A DNA stretch of 62,223 nucleotides from an uncultured Oscillospiraceae bacterium (GCA_910579175.1 CAJTTB010000018.1:1-62223), one strand, 5' to 3'; counted from the first letter of the stretch, positions 9,883-18,585 are shown. Translations and numbers: made by a program. The notes: generated from the sequence alone by a model not told the origin.

Positions 9883-9948
9883 ATGCTAAGAGATATTTTG
9901 CAAGAAATTGTAAACAATATTCGTTGGATTATCGGAACGATTATGTAA
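9883..9948 (+). CDS. 21-residue amphipathic peptide resembling delta-lysin / phenol-soluble modulins
   Basis: A 21-codon ORF follows a near-perfect ribosome site, AGGAGGTG, spaced 6 nt from ATG. Residues 3-19 read RDILQEIVNNIRWIIGT. Plotted as a helix, I5, L6, I9, V10, I13, I16, I17 and I20 form one face, and R3, D4, Q7, E8, N11, N12 and R14 the other. Aligned without gaps to S. aureus delta-lysin as I remember it, D4, I5, I9, W15, I16, I17 and T19 coincide, with conservative changes at 6, 13, 14 and 20. There is no Cys, so it is not a thiolactone AgrD, and no leader or signal peptide. The AgrC-like kinase gene starts 205 nt downstream. It could be a surfactant toxin, a signal for that kinase, or both. 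Function is inferred; translation is well supported by the ribosome site. Confidence 0.72.
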   Translation: MLRDILQEIVNNIRWIIGTIM

Positions 9949-10153
9949 TATTTCAATTAGATAATTTGCATAAATGATACTGATTGATTTGAAGCAGTAC
10001 TTATGAATTCTTTTTTAAAACCAACAACTCTAGTAATTCTACATTGATTATGGTTATTCCTAACTCCCATTCTGGAACTGAAGTATATGATAATATGAAC
10101 GTAAAACGCTATCTTATCTATTAATTTATGAGACTGGAGTTGGGAGGATTTTA

Positions 10154-11641
10154 ATGGAACATGTACTTGAAATTTTAAACCAAATTATTCTTAACTTATC
10201 TTGCTATATGTGGCTTTCTAAGCTCACACCAAAATCAAAAAACAAGAATAAAATGATTTTTGTCGGTGGGACATCTTCATCTATCATTAGCATCATTTGT
10301 TACTATCGGTTTTATCATGCGAAATATCTAAATTTTTTTATCTTTTTGATTTTTACTTGTCTTATTAGCGCTATTTTAGAAAAGAGTCGTATATCAGATA
10401 TTGTTTTTAAGGTAATATTCAGTAGTTTTATTTTCGTTATCATACAATTTGCTACGAGTATTCCATTATCTATTTTATTTATCTGCATAGAACGGATATT
10501 CAAATTTACTATTTCAAACATGATAAAGTACACTTGTATCATAATTGTTTCTTCCATCATAAACTATCTGATGTATCTAACGAAAACATCGCTTTTTCAC
10601 AAATTAGCTCATGTAATACTAGAAAAGTTTTATAAGCAAATAATTTTAGTGACGAACCTTGTGATTTTAATTTTATGTATTGTGATTAGATATTCAGATT
10701 ATGATAAATTGGAATTTCATTTGTGTCTGCTACTTTGTGTGTTCTTATTAGTGTTCACACTGTTACCTCTCATCAATGACTATTTAGAGAAATCCCGTTT
10801 AATCGACAGCTTAAACGAAGTCATCAAAGATAATCACAGTTACAAAGAATCTATCCCAGCTTTAGAAAAACAAATAAAGGGATATGAAGCAATCGTTACT
10901 GTACTAAAAGATGCTACCATGAAAGAATCATTTTCTTCTGAAGTTGCAGAAGATATGTCTTTATTAAATGAATTGTCAGTAAAATTAAAAGCCTCATCCA
11001 AAGAAATTTCTTTGGTGAAAGCTTATGAGGAAACACGTCAACGTAAACAATATTTACAAGTTCATACTTTTTTATCTACTGGATTTACAACAATTGATTT
11101 TTTGTTAGAAGAGTTTCAAAGAGAAACCGCCGAAAAGGAAATCAATTTTCAAATCTATGTTAAAAACGGAGAAGATTTAACAAAACTCACTAAAAAGCAC
11201 GCGATTCATCCAGAAGCATTAAAAGAATTAATTGCCAATCTCGTTCGCAATGCCATTCGTGCAGTTGAGAAAAGTAATTATGATAAACCAAACATTTTAC
11301 TTCAAATGGGTTGTGATTGTAACAACATATATTCTATTTGTATCTCTGATACTGGTACACCATTTGATATTCGCATACTTGAGCACTTTGGTGAAGAGAA
11401 AAATACCACCAACGGAACTGGTTATGGAATACCAAGTATGCTTGCCACACTTTCATCCTGTGGTGCAAGCATGATCATTACAGAATTTTCTGAAACTCCC
11501 AATCCATATACAAAGAGTATCAACCTGCACTTCGATAAACAAAACGCCATCATTTTGAAAAGTTATCGCTATCATGAATTGATGGAACGTTTGGGAGATT
11601 ATCCAGATAATCCCATTTTACTGATGCCTTTAGAATCGTAA
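10154..11641 (+). CDS. AgrC-like GHKL sensor histidine kinase
   Basis: This is a membrane sensor kinase of the HATPase_c_5 (AgrC/ComD-like) type, 495 residues. The first ~215 residues form about six to seven hydrophobic segments. A helical linker (about 215-330) and a GHKL ATPase domain follow: N-box ELIANLVRNAIRAVE, G1 SDTGTPFD and G2 NGTGYGIPSM. I cannot find the usual R-H-D-x-x-N-H phospho-acceptor motif; His in DNHSY or QVHTF is the nearest candidate. TTGGGAGG precedes ATG. No AgrB, AgrD or LytTR response regulator is adjacent, so its partner is elsewhere or absent. The upstream 21-residue peptide suggests a peptide-sensing role (inference). The gene shares a terminator at 12038 with the 68-residue gene downstream. 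Confidence 0.85.
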   Translation: MEHVLEILNQIILNLSCYMWLSKLTPKSKNKNKMIFVGGTSSSIISIICYYRFYHAKYLNFFIFLIFTCLISAILEKSRISDIVFKVIFSSFIFVIIQFATSIPLSILFICIERIFKFTISNMIKYTCIIIVSSIINYLMYLTKTSLFHKLAHVILEKFYKQIILVTNLVILILCIVIRYSDYDKLEFHLCLLLCVFLLVFTLLPLINDYLEKSRLIDSLNEVIKDNHSYKESIPALEKQIKGYEAIVTVLKDATMKESFSSEVAEDMSLLNELSVKLKASSKEISLVKAYEETRQRKQYLQVHTFLSTGFTTIDFLLEEFQRETAEKEINFQIYVKNGEDLTKLTKKHAIHPEALKELIANLVRNAIRAVEKSNYDKPNILLQMGCDCNNIYSICISDTGTPFDIRILEHFGEEKNTTNGTGYGIPSMLATLSSCGASMIITEFSETPNPYTKSINLHFDKQNAIILKSYRYHELMERLGDYPDNPILLMPLES

Positions 11642-11754
11642 TATCAATTTGTTTGACATGTGTTGGGGCGCAGAAAACAAAAAAATGTTTTGTTATTTGT
11701 TCAATACTGATTTCGTTCAGTTACTTTATCATCAAAAATAAGGGAGGGTCGATA

Positions 11755-11961
11755 TTGAATATGCAATATCAATTAAAAGATTTGGATAAAGACGGATACT
11801 ATGGCATACAAATAATTGGCGGCAACTGCATTATGAAAATTGCAAAAGACAAAGATTTTATAATATATTTGATTGAACTGCTTAATCAAACTGACGTTGA
11901 ACCTTGCCATATTAGGGATATCGTTCACGATTTTTTATATGAGCAATACATAACAATTTAA
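11755..11961 (+). CDS. Small uncharacterised protein behind the AgrC-like kinase
   Basis: The product has 68 residues if it starts at TTG 11755, which has AGGGAGGG 6 nt upstream; the ATG at 11761 is the alternative. It is soluble and mixed alpha/beta, with GYYGIQIIGGNCIMKIAKDK followed by a helical C terminus with several acidic residues. I do not recognise a named family with confidence. It lies 113 nt behind the kinase with no terminator between them, so co-expression is likely. It could be a small modulator of the sensor, but nothing in the sequence proves that. Confidence 0.7.
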   Translation: MNMQYQLKDLDKDGYYGIQIIGGNCIMKIAKDKDFIIYLIELLNQTDVEPCHIRDIVHDFLYEQYITI

Positions 11962-12037
11962 TAAAAAAATTAGTAATACAAATGGATAAGATGTGTTTTT
12001 ACCTATTCTCTTTATCTGAGCCTTTACGGCCTTCTCT

Positions 12038-12080
12038 AAAAGCTGCTGTTTTTGACGATTGTTCAAAACAGCAGTTTTTT
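12038..12080 (+). terminator. Intrinsic terminator of the kinase operon
   Basis: AAAAGCTGCTGTTTTTGA pairs with TTCAAAACAGCAG and is followed by TTTTTT. It lies 76 nt behind the 68-residue gene. It also stands between this operon and the convergent Crp/Fnr gene. Confidence 0.85.
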
Positions 12081-12236
12081 GCTATTTCAAATTTGTAAAT
12101 TACCCTGCAATCCATGCAGGGTTTTTACTTATTTTCTTAACAGAATACCACGAAACACTTTATAATTCAATCTTAATTTGTTCTTCATCTGCTGTTTGTA
12201 CTTCTATCAATGGAAATGTCTCAATACACGCTCAAT

Positions 12237-12917
12237 CTATGGTTGTTTTTCACCCACAAATGATTCATTTTCAAAAGCAAATCTTTGTAACTCAACCAAA
12301 TTGCGAATGACAATACAGCGATACTGCGTTCTTATCCATTGATTTTTCACAAATTTTATCAACAATTTACTTACAGTAACCCTAGAAACTCCAATCAAAG
12401 CTGCCAATTCCTCATGTGTTGCATATACTTTACAATGCTCAGATAAGCTAATTAGCATTTTCGCCAATCTCTTATCTGCCTGTAAAAACGTCATATGGTC
12501 TACCTGTACAGAAAGCATTCTAATGGTTCTGGAAAGATATTTTAACATATCTATTGCTAAATCCGGATTTTTTTCAAAGGTATTTAATAAATCTCTGCGA
12601 TTAATTGCAATGATTTCTGATTTTTCCAGTGTACTTGCGCAAGATGTTCTGGGCAATCCCTCAAAAAATGCCGCCTCTCCAAAGAGTGCCCCAGCTTTTA
12701 AAATAGACAGTGTTTTTTCTGTTCCCTGTTCAGAACTAATAAAAATTCTTATACAGCCCTTTTTTAAATAATATAATCGCTCTGCATCTTCACCTTGCAA
12801 ATATATCACTTGTTTTGACGCATATAGTAAACTGGGCAGATTCATCTTTTCAAAAATATTCCAAACACCATTTTTTTGTTTGGTATAAGACAAAAATTGA
12901 TTTTTTATCATATCCAT
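12237..12917 (-). CDS. Crp/Fnr-family transcriptional regulator
   Basis: The 226-residue protein has a cyclic-nucleotide-binding-type beta barrel (about residues 25-140, with YYLKKGCIRIFISS and LFGEAAFFEG). A dimer helix and a C-terminal winged helix follow (ATHEELAALIGVSRVTVSKLL, residues ~166-187). There is no Fnr-type N-terminal Cys cluster, so an Fe-S oxygen sensor is unlikely. The ligand is unknown. GGAAAGGAG lies 10 nt before ATG. It is transcribed alone and divergently from leuC. Confidence 0.88.
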   Translation of the reverse strand: MDMIKNQFLSYTKQKNGVWNIFEKMNLPSLLYASKQVIYLQGEDAERLYYLKKGCIRIFISSEQGTEKTLSILKAGALFGEAAFFEGLPRTSCASTLEKSEIIAINRRDLLNTFEKNPDLAIDMLKYLSRTIRMLSVQVDHMTFLQADKRLAKMLISLSEHCKVYATHEELAALIGVSRVTVSKLLIKFVKNQWIRTQYRCIVIRNLVELQRFAFENESFVGEKQP

Positions 12918-13052
12918 CTAGTATGAGCTCCTTTCCAACAAATTTATTCCAATTGTAGCATAGTTTACATTTTTTTGAATGATGATTTGTTATACTAAAT
13001 TGCAAGCCACAAATATAACCGGTGGGCATCCAAAGTATAAAACTAAGAACTA

Positions 13053-13157
13053 TTTTTTATGATAAAGCCGACAGCATCGCTGCTGTTTGCAAAATCACAA
13101 AAATAGATTTCTACTAAATGATTGATTCTGTAGGGAAACCTTACAATTTTAATGTAT
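13053..13157 (+). repeat. Dispersed ~100-bp hairpin element, copy 2 (leuC leader)
   Basis: It starts TTTTTTATGATA like the copy at 58801, has a 21-nt hairpin segment (ACAGC/GCTGT), TTTGC..AATC.CAAAAA, then a second hairpin (TGTAGGG/CCTTACA). Order and spacing match the other copies although the paired bases differ. It forms the region just upstream of leuC, so it could affect leuC expression. Confidence 0.6.
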
Positions 13158-13187
13158 CAAAAAAACAAAAAAGAAAGAGTGAAATGT

Positions 13188-14453
13188 ATGGGTATGACAA
13201 TGACACAAAAAATTCTAGCAGCTCATGCTGGATTAAACACGGTAAAAGCCGGGCAGCTCATTAAAGCCAAACTAGACTTGGTTTTGGGAAATGATATCAC
13301 TTCCCCAGTTGCCATCAATGAATTTGAAAAGGCTGGTTTTGACCAAATTTTTCATAAGGATAAAATCGCATTGGTAATGGACCATTTTACACCAAATAAG
13401 GATATCAAAGCAGCAACACAATGTAAACAATGTCGTACATTTGCACAATCCTTTGAAATCAGCAATTATTTTGATGTCGGTGATATGGGAATTGAACATG
13501 CCTTACTTCCTGAAAAAGGTCTGGTTGCTCCGGGCGAATGTATCATAGGGGCAGACTCCCACACCTGTACTTATGGTGCACTGGGTGCCTTCTCCACTGG
13601 TGTTGGCAGCACCGACATGGCGGCTGGTATGGCAACTGGAGAGGCTTGGTTTAAAGTTCCAAGTGCCATCAAATTCAACCTCACTGGAAAGCTCAACCAA
13701 TGGATCAGCGGCAAAGATGTCATTTTACATATCATTGGTATGATTGGCGTTGATGGTGCACTTTACAAATCCATGGAATTTACTGGAACAGGTCTTAAAA
13801 ATCTATCTATGGATGACCGTTTATGTATGGCAAATATGGCAATTGAAGCCGGCGCTAAAAATGGTATTTTTGAAGTAGATGAAGTCACTTTATCTTATAT
13901 CAAAGACCGTGTATCGCGCGAATATACCATCTATACCGCTGACACAGATGCCGAATATGAAGCAGTTTATGAGATTGATTTAAGTACCATTCAATCCACC
14001 ATTGCTTTTCCACACCTTCCAGAAAATACCAAAACCATTGATGAAGTTGGAGAAGTGGTGATTGACCAAGTTGTAATCGGCTCTTGCACAAATGGACGTT
14101 TGGAAGATTTGGCTACCGCTGCCGAAATCCTAAAGGGTAAAAAAATTGCCAAACATGTGCGTGCGATTATCATTCCTGGCACACAAGCCATCTATAAAGA
14201 AGCCATGAAACTGGGTTATGCTGAAATTTTTATCGATGCAGGATGTGTATTTTCCACACCTACTTGTGGACCCTGCTTAGGCGGACATATGGGTATTTTA
14301 GCAAAAGGGGAACGCGCTGTTTCCACTACCAACCGCAATTTCGTAGGAAGAATGGGACATGTAGAATCCGAAGTTTACCTCGCAAGCCCAGCCGTTGCTG
14401 CTGCCAGCGCAATTGCTGGTAAAATTGCAGATCCAGCCATCATCACAAAATAA
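13188..14453 (+). CDS. leuC: 3-isopropylmalate dehydratase large subunit
   Basis: LeuC binds the [4Fe-4S] cluster of isopropylmalate isomerase in leucine synthesis. The ~421-residue form is the short, homoaconitase-like type. Cluster motifs GSCTNG (about residue 300) and CGPCLGGHMG (about 360) are intact, with the active-site GADSHTCTYGALGAF near 120. I chose the ATG at 13188 with GAAAGAG upstream; ATG 13194 is also possible, and the start at 13152 lacks a site. leuD follows 30 nt later. leuA is not in the window. Confidence 0.95.
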   Translation: MGMTMTQKILAAHAGLNTVKAGQLIKAKLDLVLGNDITSPVAINEFEKAGFDQIFHKDKIALVMDHFTPNKDIKAATQCKQCRTFAQSFEISNYFDVGDMGIEHALLPEKGLVAPGECIIGADSHTCTYGALGAFSTGVGSTDMAAGMATGEAWFKVPSAIKFNLTGKLNQWISGKDVILHIIGMIGVDGALYKSMEFTGTGLKNLSMDDRLCMANMAIEAGAKNGIFEVDEVTLSYIKDRVSREYTIYTADTDAEYEAVYEIDLSTIQSTIAFPHLPENTKTIDEVGEVVIDQVVIGSCTNGRLEDLATAAEILKGKKIAKHVRAIIIPGTQAIYKEAMKLGYAEIFIDAGCVFSTPTCGPCLGGHMGILAKGERAVSTTNRNFVGRMGHVESEVYLASPAVAAASAIAGKIADPAIITK

Positions 14454-14483
14454 TTATCATTTACCAGAAAGGAATGTCATCCA

Positions 14484-14969
14484 ATGAAAACGCAAGGTTT
14501 TGTACATAAATTCGGAGATAATGTTGATACCGATGTTATTATCCCTGCAAGATACCTAAATACTGCCGACCATAAAGAACTGGCAAGCCACTGTATGGAA
14601 GATATTGATAAGGATTTTATCAAAAAAGTCAAACCAAATGATATCATTGTAGCCAACTACAATTTTGGATGTGGCTCTTCTCGTGAGCATGCACCAATTG
14701 CTATCAAAGCAGCTGGCATCTCCTGTGTCATCGCCAAGACATTTGCGAGAATTTTTTATCGTAATGCCATCAATATTGGACTTTCTATTTTAGAATGCGA
14801 TGAAGCTGCTGACAATATTCAAGCAGGAGATGAAATTACAGTTGATTTCGACACTGGTATCATCACCAATATCACCAAACAGGAAACCTATCAAGCAGAG
14901 CCATTTCCGGAATTTATCAAACAAATGATTCATTCCAATGGACTACTCAACTCTTTAAAAAATAAGTAA
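14484..14969 (+). CDS. leuD: 3-isopropylmalate dehydratase small subunit
   Basis: LeuD is the swivel subunit that completes the isopropylmalate isomerase active site with LeuC. The 161-residue product has the conserved substrate motif NFGCGSSREHAP near residue 55, and GDNVDTDVIIPARYL near the N terminus. AGAAAGGAA precedes ATG. It is third-to-last in leuC-leuD-cse60-like-leuB; the next ORF starts 10 nt after its stop. Confidence 0.95.
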   Translation: MKTQGFVHKFGDNVDTDVIIPARYLNTADHKELASHCMEDIDKDFIKKVKPNDIIVANYNFGCGSSREHAPIAIKAAGISCVIAKTFARIFYRNAINIGLSILECDEAADNIQAGDEITVDFDTGIITNITKQETYQAEPFPEFIKQMIHSNGLLNSLKNK

Positions 14970-14979
14970 AGGAGATTGT

Positions 14980-15135
14980 ATGAAGCAAGTAAGAGTACTG
15001 GCTAGCACTACAGATGTTAGTTTAGAAAAGAAAATTAATACCTTTTTGATTGATAATCCCAACCTAAATGTCATTGATATTCGGCTTTCTGGTTCAGGCG
15101 ACTACTTTTGTGCCCTCATCATTTACGAAATATAA
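14980..15135 (+). CDS. Cse60-like small protein inside the leu operon
   Basis: A 51-codon ORF with AAAGGAG immediately upstream fits exactly between leuD and leuB. Its sequence (MKQVRVLASTTDVSLEKKIN ... IDIRLSGSG ... CALIIYEI) has the pattern of the Bacillus sporulation protein Cse60 family. That pattern is a short beta strand, an acidic/lysine helix ending in a fixed FL, then IDI and a final AxIxYE strand. Recognition is by pattern only. In Bacillus cse60 is sigma-E dependent; here it would be co-transcribed with leucine genes, which is unexpected. It is short enough to be missed by gene callers. Confidence 0.72.
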   Translation: MKQVRVLASTTDVSLEKKINTFLIDNPNLNVIDIRLSGSGDYFCALIIYEI

Positions 15136-15147
15136 GGAGTGTATCTT

Positions 15148-16218
15148 ATGAAAAAAAATATTGCATTGATTAAGGGCGATGGTATTGGTCCTGAAATTAT
15201 AGATGAAGCAGTAAAGGTGCTCAATAAAATCTGTGATAAATATCATCATGAATTTTCTTATACCAGAGTACTTATGGGCGGTGAATCCATCGATGCCACT
15301 GGCATACCGCTAACGAACGAAGCGCTTGAAACTGCCAAAGCCTCTGATGCAGTACTTCTCGGTTCTGTAGGTGGTCCAAAATGGGACCACATGCCAGGTC
15401 ACCTGCGTCCCGAAAAAGGGCTTTTATCCATTCGAAAAGGGCTTTCCCTATTCGCCAATCTAAGACCTGCTTACTTGTATCCACAATTAAAGGCATCCTG
15501 TCCATTACGCGATGAAATCATTGGAGATGGATTTGACATGTTGGTGGTACGCGAACTGACTGGCGGGCTTTATTTTGGAGTTCATGAAACGGTGGAGGAA
15601 AACGGCATATTGGTGGCAAAAGATAGCCTTATCTATACCGAAGAAGAAATCAGAAGAATCGCAATTAAGGGATTTGAAGTCGCTAGAAAACGAAGAAAAC
15701 ACGTTACTAGCGTAGAAAAATCAAATGTATTAGATTCTTCTAGACTGTGGAAAAAAATTGTTCACGAAGTCTCACAAGATTATCCAGATGTCACTTTAGT
15801 GGATATGCTTGTAGACAACTGCGCTATGCAACTTGTCAAAGACCCAAAACAATTTGATGTTATTTTAACTGAAAATATGTTTGGAGATATCTTATCAGAT
15901 GAAGCCAGCATGGTTACTGGTTCAATTGGTATGCTCTCCTCTGCTAGTTTAAACGAAACAAAATTTGGACTATATGAACCCAGTCATGGTTCTGCTCCTG
16001 ATATTGCTGGTCAGGATAAGGCAAACCCAATTGCAACGATTCTCTCTGCGGCTATGATGTTGCGCTATTCCTTTGATATGGATCAAGAAGCAAATGACAT
16101 TGAACAAGCAGTTGAAAAAACCCTGACACAGGGTTATCGAACAGGTGATATTGCAAGTGAAAAAACCATTTTAGTCGGATGTAAACAAATGGGTGATGCC
16201 ATTTGTGCAAATATTTAA
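15148..16218 (+). CDS. leuB: 3-isopropylmalate dehydrogenase
   Basis: LeuB oxidises and decarboxylates 3-isopropylmalate with NAD+ in leucine synthesis. The 356-residue protein shows IKGDGIGPEI at the N terminus, the loop LLSIRKGLSLFANLRP with substrate arginines (about residues 95-110), and the metal aspartates in LVDNCAMQLV and NMFGDILSDEAS. The NAD-binding GSAPDIAGQDKANP follows near 280. The ATG at 15148 has AAGGAGTG upstream, which overlaps the stop of the preceding small gene. It closes the operon at a strong terminator. Confidence 0.96.
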   Translation: MKKNIALIKGDGIGPEIIDEAVKVLNKICDKYHHEFSYTRVLMGGESIDATGIPLTNEALETAKASDAVLLGSVGGPKWDHMPGHLRPEKGLLSIRKGLSLFANLRPAYLYPQLKASCPLRDEIIGDGFDMLVVRELTGGLYFGVHETVEENGILVAKDSLIYTEEEIRRIAIKGFEVARKRRKHVTSVEKSNVLDSSRLWKKIVHEVSQDYPDVTLVDMLVDNCAMQLVKDPKQFDVILTENMFGDILSDEASMVTGSIGMLSSASLNETKFGLYEPSHGSAPDIAGQDKANPIATILSAAMMLRYSFDMDQEANDIEQAVEKTLTQGYRTGDIASEKTILVGCKQMGDAICANI

Positions 16219-16226
16219 AATAGGAC

Positions 16227-16256
16227 AAAACCACTGCAAAATTTTGCAGTGGTTTT
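16227..16256. terminator. Bidirectional terminator between leuB and the XRE gene
   Basis: A perfect 30-nt palindrome, AAAACCACTGCAAAA and its complement, lies between two convergent genes. It has T/A runs on both sides. Confidence 0.85.
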
Positions 16257-16261
16257 ATCTG

Positions 16262-16942
16262 TTATTTTCCAATCATATCTTCACTTTTTTTAATTAAATT
16301 TAAGAGAGAGGAAGCCAATAGCGGATAATCTTTTTGTAATGTTTCGGTGGACATAAAAACTTGTTCTTTATCGATTTTATATTCTTTTTTGTTGGGATAA
16401 TTTTCTAACATCGCTTTTACAGATGCTTGCACTTTCAACATCTCAGAAAATGAAAGTGAAAAAAATATATTTTGGGGTACTGTAAATAAACCAACTTCAT
16501 TTTTTACGTTGATTCCATACAATATTCGAAACATTTGATAAACAGCAAGCATAAAATAATTTGATATCTCAGAAGTCAAATCATCACGATTTATTTTTTC
16601 TAAAATATCAAATGTAATGTGAAGAGAGTTGGAAACTAATTTTTTATTTAGACTTGCCAACGATTTACTTTGTATACAATCTTTTTTTTCTTCTGCTTCC
16701 GATATATCATAAAGGGACAATGTTGCCCCAGTCCGTTCAGGAGATAATCCCAATAAATAATCGCAGGAAACATGATAAAATTCTGCTGTACGAACGACAA
16801 AATCCAACCCACATTCACGAATGCCTTTTTCATAATGAGATAATAGCGCTTGAGAGAGATTTAGTTCTTTCGCTGCTTGCTTTTGACTAATTCCCCGTTC
16901 TTTTCTCAGTAATGTCAAAATTCTTGGAAAATCAGCATTCAT
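16262..16942 (-). CDS. XRE-family transcriptional regulator
   Basis: The 226-residue protein has an N-terminal HTH_XRE domain (residues ~8-62; ISQKQAAKELNLSQALLSHYEKG). A CDYLLG stretch follows that is typical of SinR/phage-repressor-like regulators. The C-terminal 160 residues are mostly helical, hydrophobic-patterned and without a domain I know. It has no signal or TM segment. It is transcribed alone, divergent from the phosphatase gene at 17190. Its targets are unknown. Confidence 0.85.
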   Translation of the reverse strand: MNADFPRILTLLRKERGISQKQAAKELNLSQALLSHYEKGIRECGLDFVVRTAEFYHVSCDYLLGLSPERTGATLSLYDISEAEEKKDCIQSKSLASLNKKLVSNSLHITFDILEKINRDDLTSEISNYFMLAVYQMFRILYGINVKNEVGLFTVPQNIFFSLSFSEMLKVQASVKAMLENYPNKKEYKIDKEQVFMSTETLQKDYPLLASSLLNLIKKSEDMIGK

Positions 16943-17189
16943 ACAAAAAATATCCTCCTATTGCAATTAACATATAGTAAATTATATTATAATTGATACA
17001 TTTTGTAAATACTTTTTTTAAAATAATTTCAAATCATGTCGATAAAAATAAGTAGTCTTTTTTGTACAATAAAAACAGGTTTTTGTCATTCACAAAAATA
17101 ACATTACTTTTCGTTGTCATTTGATATAATAGAAATAATTTCATCGCAATCTATAGCTGCGAATATTACATCAAGAAAGGTGCTCTTTT

Positions 17190-17885
17190 ATGAGAAGTTA
17201 TAAAATTTACTTATATCGTCATGGCATTACAGATGGAAATTTAGAGGGAAAATACATTGGCATTACTGATGTAGACCTCTGTCAACAGGGAATCGATCAA
17301 TTACATCAACTTGCCCAACAATACGAATATCCCAATGTTGGAAAAGTCTATTCTAGCCCACTCAAACGCTGTACACAAACAGCGCAGGTCCTCTATCCAG
17401 AAATGAGTATACAGACTGTATCAAAATTACAAGAGTATAATTTTGGCATTTACGAAAATAAAACCATTGACCAGTTAAAACAAACCCCTGGATTTGCACA
17501 ATGGCTGAGTCATCAAATGACAATTGCTCCAGAAGGTGGGGAAAATATGCAGTCATTTCAACAGCGTATTCGAGAGGGTTTTGATTGGGTTGTCAAAGAT
17601 ATGATGAAACAAAAAATATCCTCTGCCGCAGTTTTCACACATGGAGGCGTTATAATGTCTTTGTTGGGTATGTGTGGTTTACCCAAAGCAAATCCCACCC
17701 ATTGGATGGTAAAAAACGGACACGGATACAGTATTTTGGTCAATGCTTCCCTTTGGGGCAATACCATGTCATTTGAAATTTGCGATAAACTCCCCTATGG
17801 GGAACAAGATATATTTGACAAAAAAACATTTGAACTATTAGATGTTGAAGAATTAAAAAGAAATTATCAAAATGAACAATCATAA
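17190..17885 (+). CDS. Histidine phosphatase (phosphoglycerate mutase-like)
   Basis: The catalytic motif YLYRHGITDGN at residues 6-16 and SSPLKRCTQTA place it in the histidine phosphatase superfamily, together with E in PEGGE and a second His in FTHGGVIMSLLG. In family terms it acts through a phospho-His intermediate. Members of this size include alpha-ribazole phosphatase and broad phosphatases. No cobalamin genes are nearby, so the substrate is undecided. AAGAAAGGTG precedes ATG. It appears monocistronic. Confidence 0.85.
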   Translation: MRSYKIYLYRHGITDGNLEGKYIGITDVDLCQQGIDQLHQLAQQYEYPNVGKVYSSPLKRCTQTAQVLYPEMSIQTVSKLQEYNFGIYENKTIDQLKQTPGFAQWLSHQMTIAPEGGENMQSFQQRIREGFDWVVKDMMKQKISSAAVFTHGGVIMSLLGMCGLPKANPTHWMVKNGHGYSILVNASLWGNTMSFEICDKLPYGEQDIFDKKTFELLDVEELKRNYQNEQS

Positions 17886-17986
17886 TCGCTTCTGACAAAA
17901 AAATCTTCCTTTTCGGATTGGTGTTGTTCAATGTCATTTGAAAAAATGATTCGTCAACATATTTAAAACGAACAGTTGTACAGGTA

Positions 17987-18007
17987 ACTGCCTAATAAAC
18001 TGGAATT
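17987..18007 (+). repeat. Repeat module 1 upstream of GNAT gene
   Basis: This 21-nt block differs at two positions from 4485-4505; the shared sequence is ACTGCCTRATAAWCTGGAAT plus T. It ends 17 nt before the GNAT start codon. Confidence 0.6.
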
Positions 18008-18024
18008 GATAAAGAGGTGAGATC

Positions 18025-18585
18025 ATGATCATTCAGACAGAAAGACTGATTTTGCGTCCGTTTCTCGAAAGTGATGCCGCAGATGTATTTGAATATTTAA
18101 TAGAGCCTATGGTAAATTGCTTTTCCTGTATGAAACTAAATTCTCTTGAGGAAGCAAAGACAGAGATGAGGAAGCGAATCAAAGAAACGGAATATTATTT
18201 TGCCATTGTATTAAAAGATATGGGAAAAGTTATCTGTGAGATAGATGCATATCCAGAACATGTCAAACCATATGACCAAGATGGGGATCCACTACTTGAT
18301 ACGTTTAGCCCTTGCTGGATGCTAAATAAAGCATACCATGGCAAAGGATATGCATATGAAGCAGCTCATGCTTTTTTTGACTATCTGTTTAAACAAAAAG
18401 GAGCAAGGCGTATATATGCATATACGGAAGATTACAACATTTCAAGTCAGTGTCTTTGCGAAAAACTTGGTATGCGCAGAGAAGGTTTATTTTTGGAATT
18501 TATATCCTTTGTCAACAATCCAGATGGTACACCACACTATGAAAACACATATCAATATGCTATTTTGAAAAAAGAGTGGCTCTGA
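18025..18585 (+). CDS. GNAT-family N-acetyltransferase
   Basis: The 186-residue protein is of the RimJ/RimL-like class: TERLILRPFLESDAADVFEYL at the start, the acetyl-CoA pyrophosphate loop around KAYHGKGYAYEAAHAFFDYLF, then IYAYTEDYNISSQCLCEKLGMRREG. The substrate is unknown; relatives act on ribosomal proteins, amino acids or antibiotics. AAAGAGGTGAG precedes ATG. It stands alone. Repeat modules that are 24 nt apart elsewhere in the window (4485 and 4530) lie on either side of this gene, as if it had entered between them. Confidence 0.85.
   Translation: MIIQTERLILRPFLESDAADVFEYLIEPMVNCFSCMKLNSLEEAKTEMRKRIKETEYYFAIVLKDMGKVICEIDAYPEHVKPYDQDGDPLLDTFSPCWMLNKAYHGKGYAYEAAHAFFDYLFKQKGARRIYAYTEDYNISSQCLCEKLGMRREGLFLEFISFVNNPDGTPHYENTYQYAILKKEWL

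Noticed and set aside
10050..10124. A 24-codon ORF between the delta-lysin-like peptide and the kinase, considered as an AgrD-like signal
   Set aside because: No ribosome site, no Cys/Ser for cyclisation and no hydrophobic leader.
12950..13187. T-box or leucine attenuator before leuC
   Set aside because: No T-box core (AGGGTGGNACCGCG) and no Leu-codon leader peptide; the hairpins are explained by the dispersed element.
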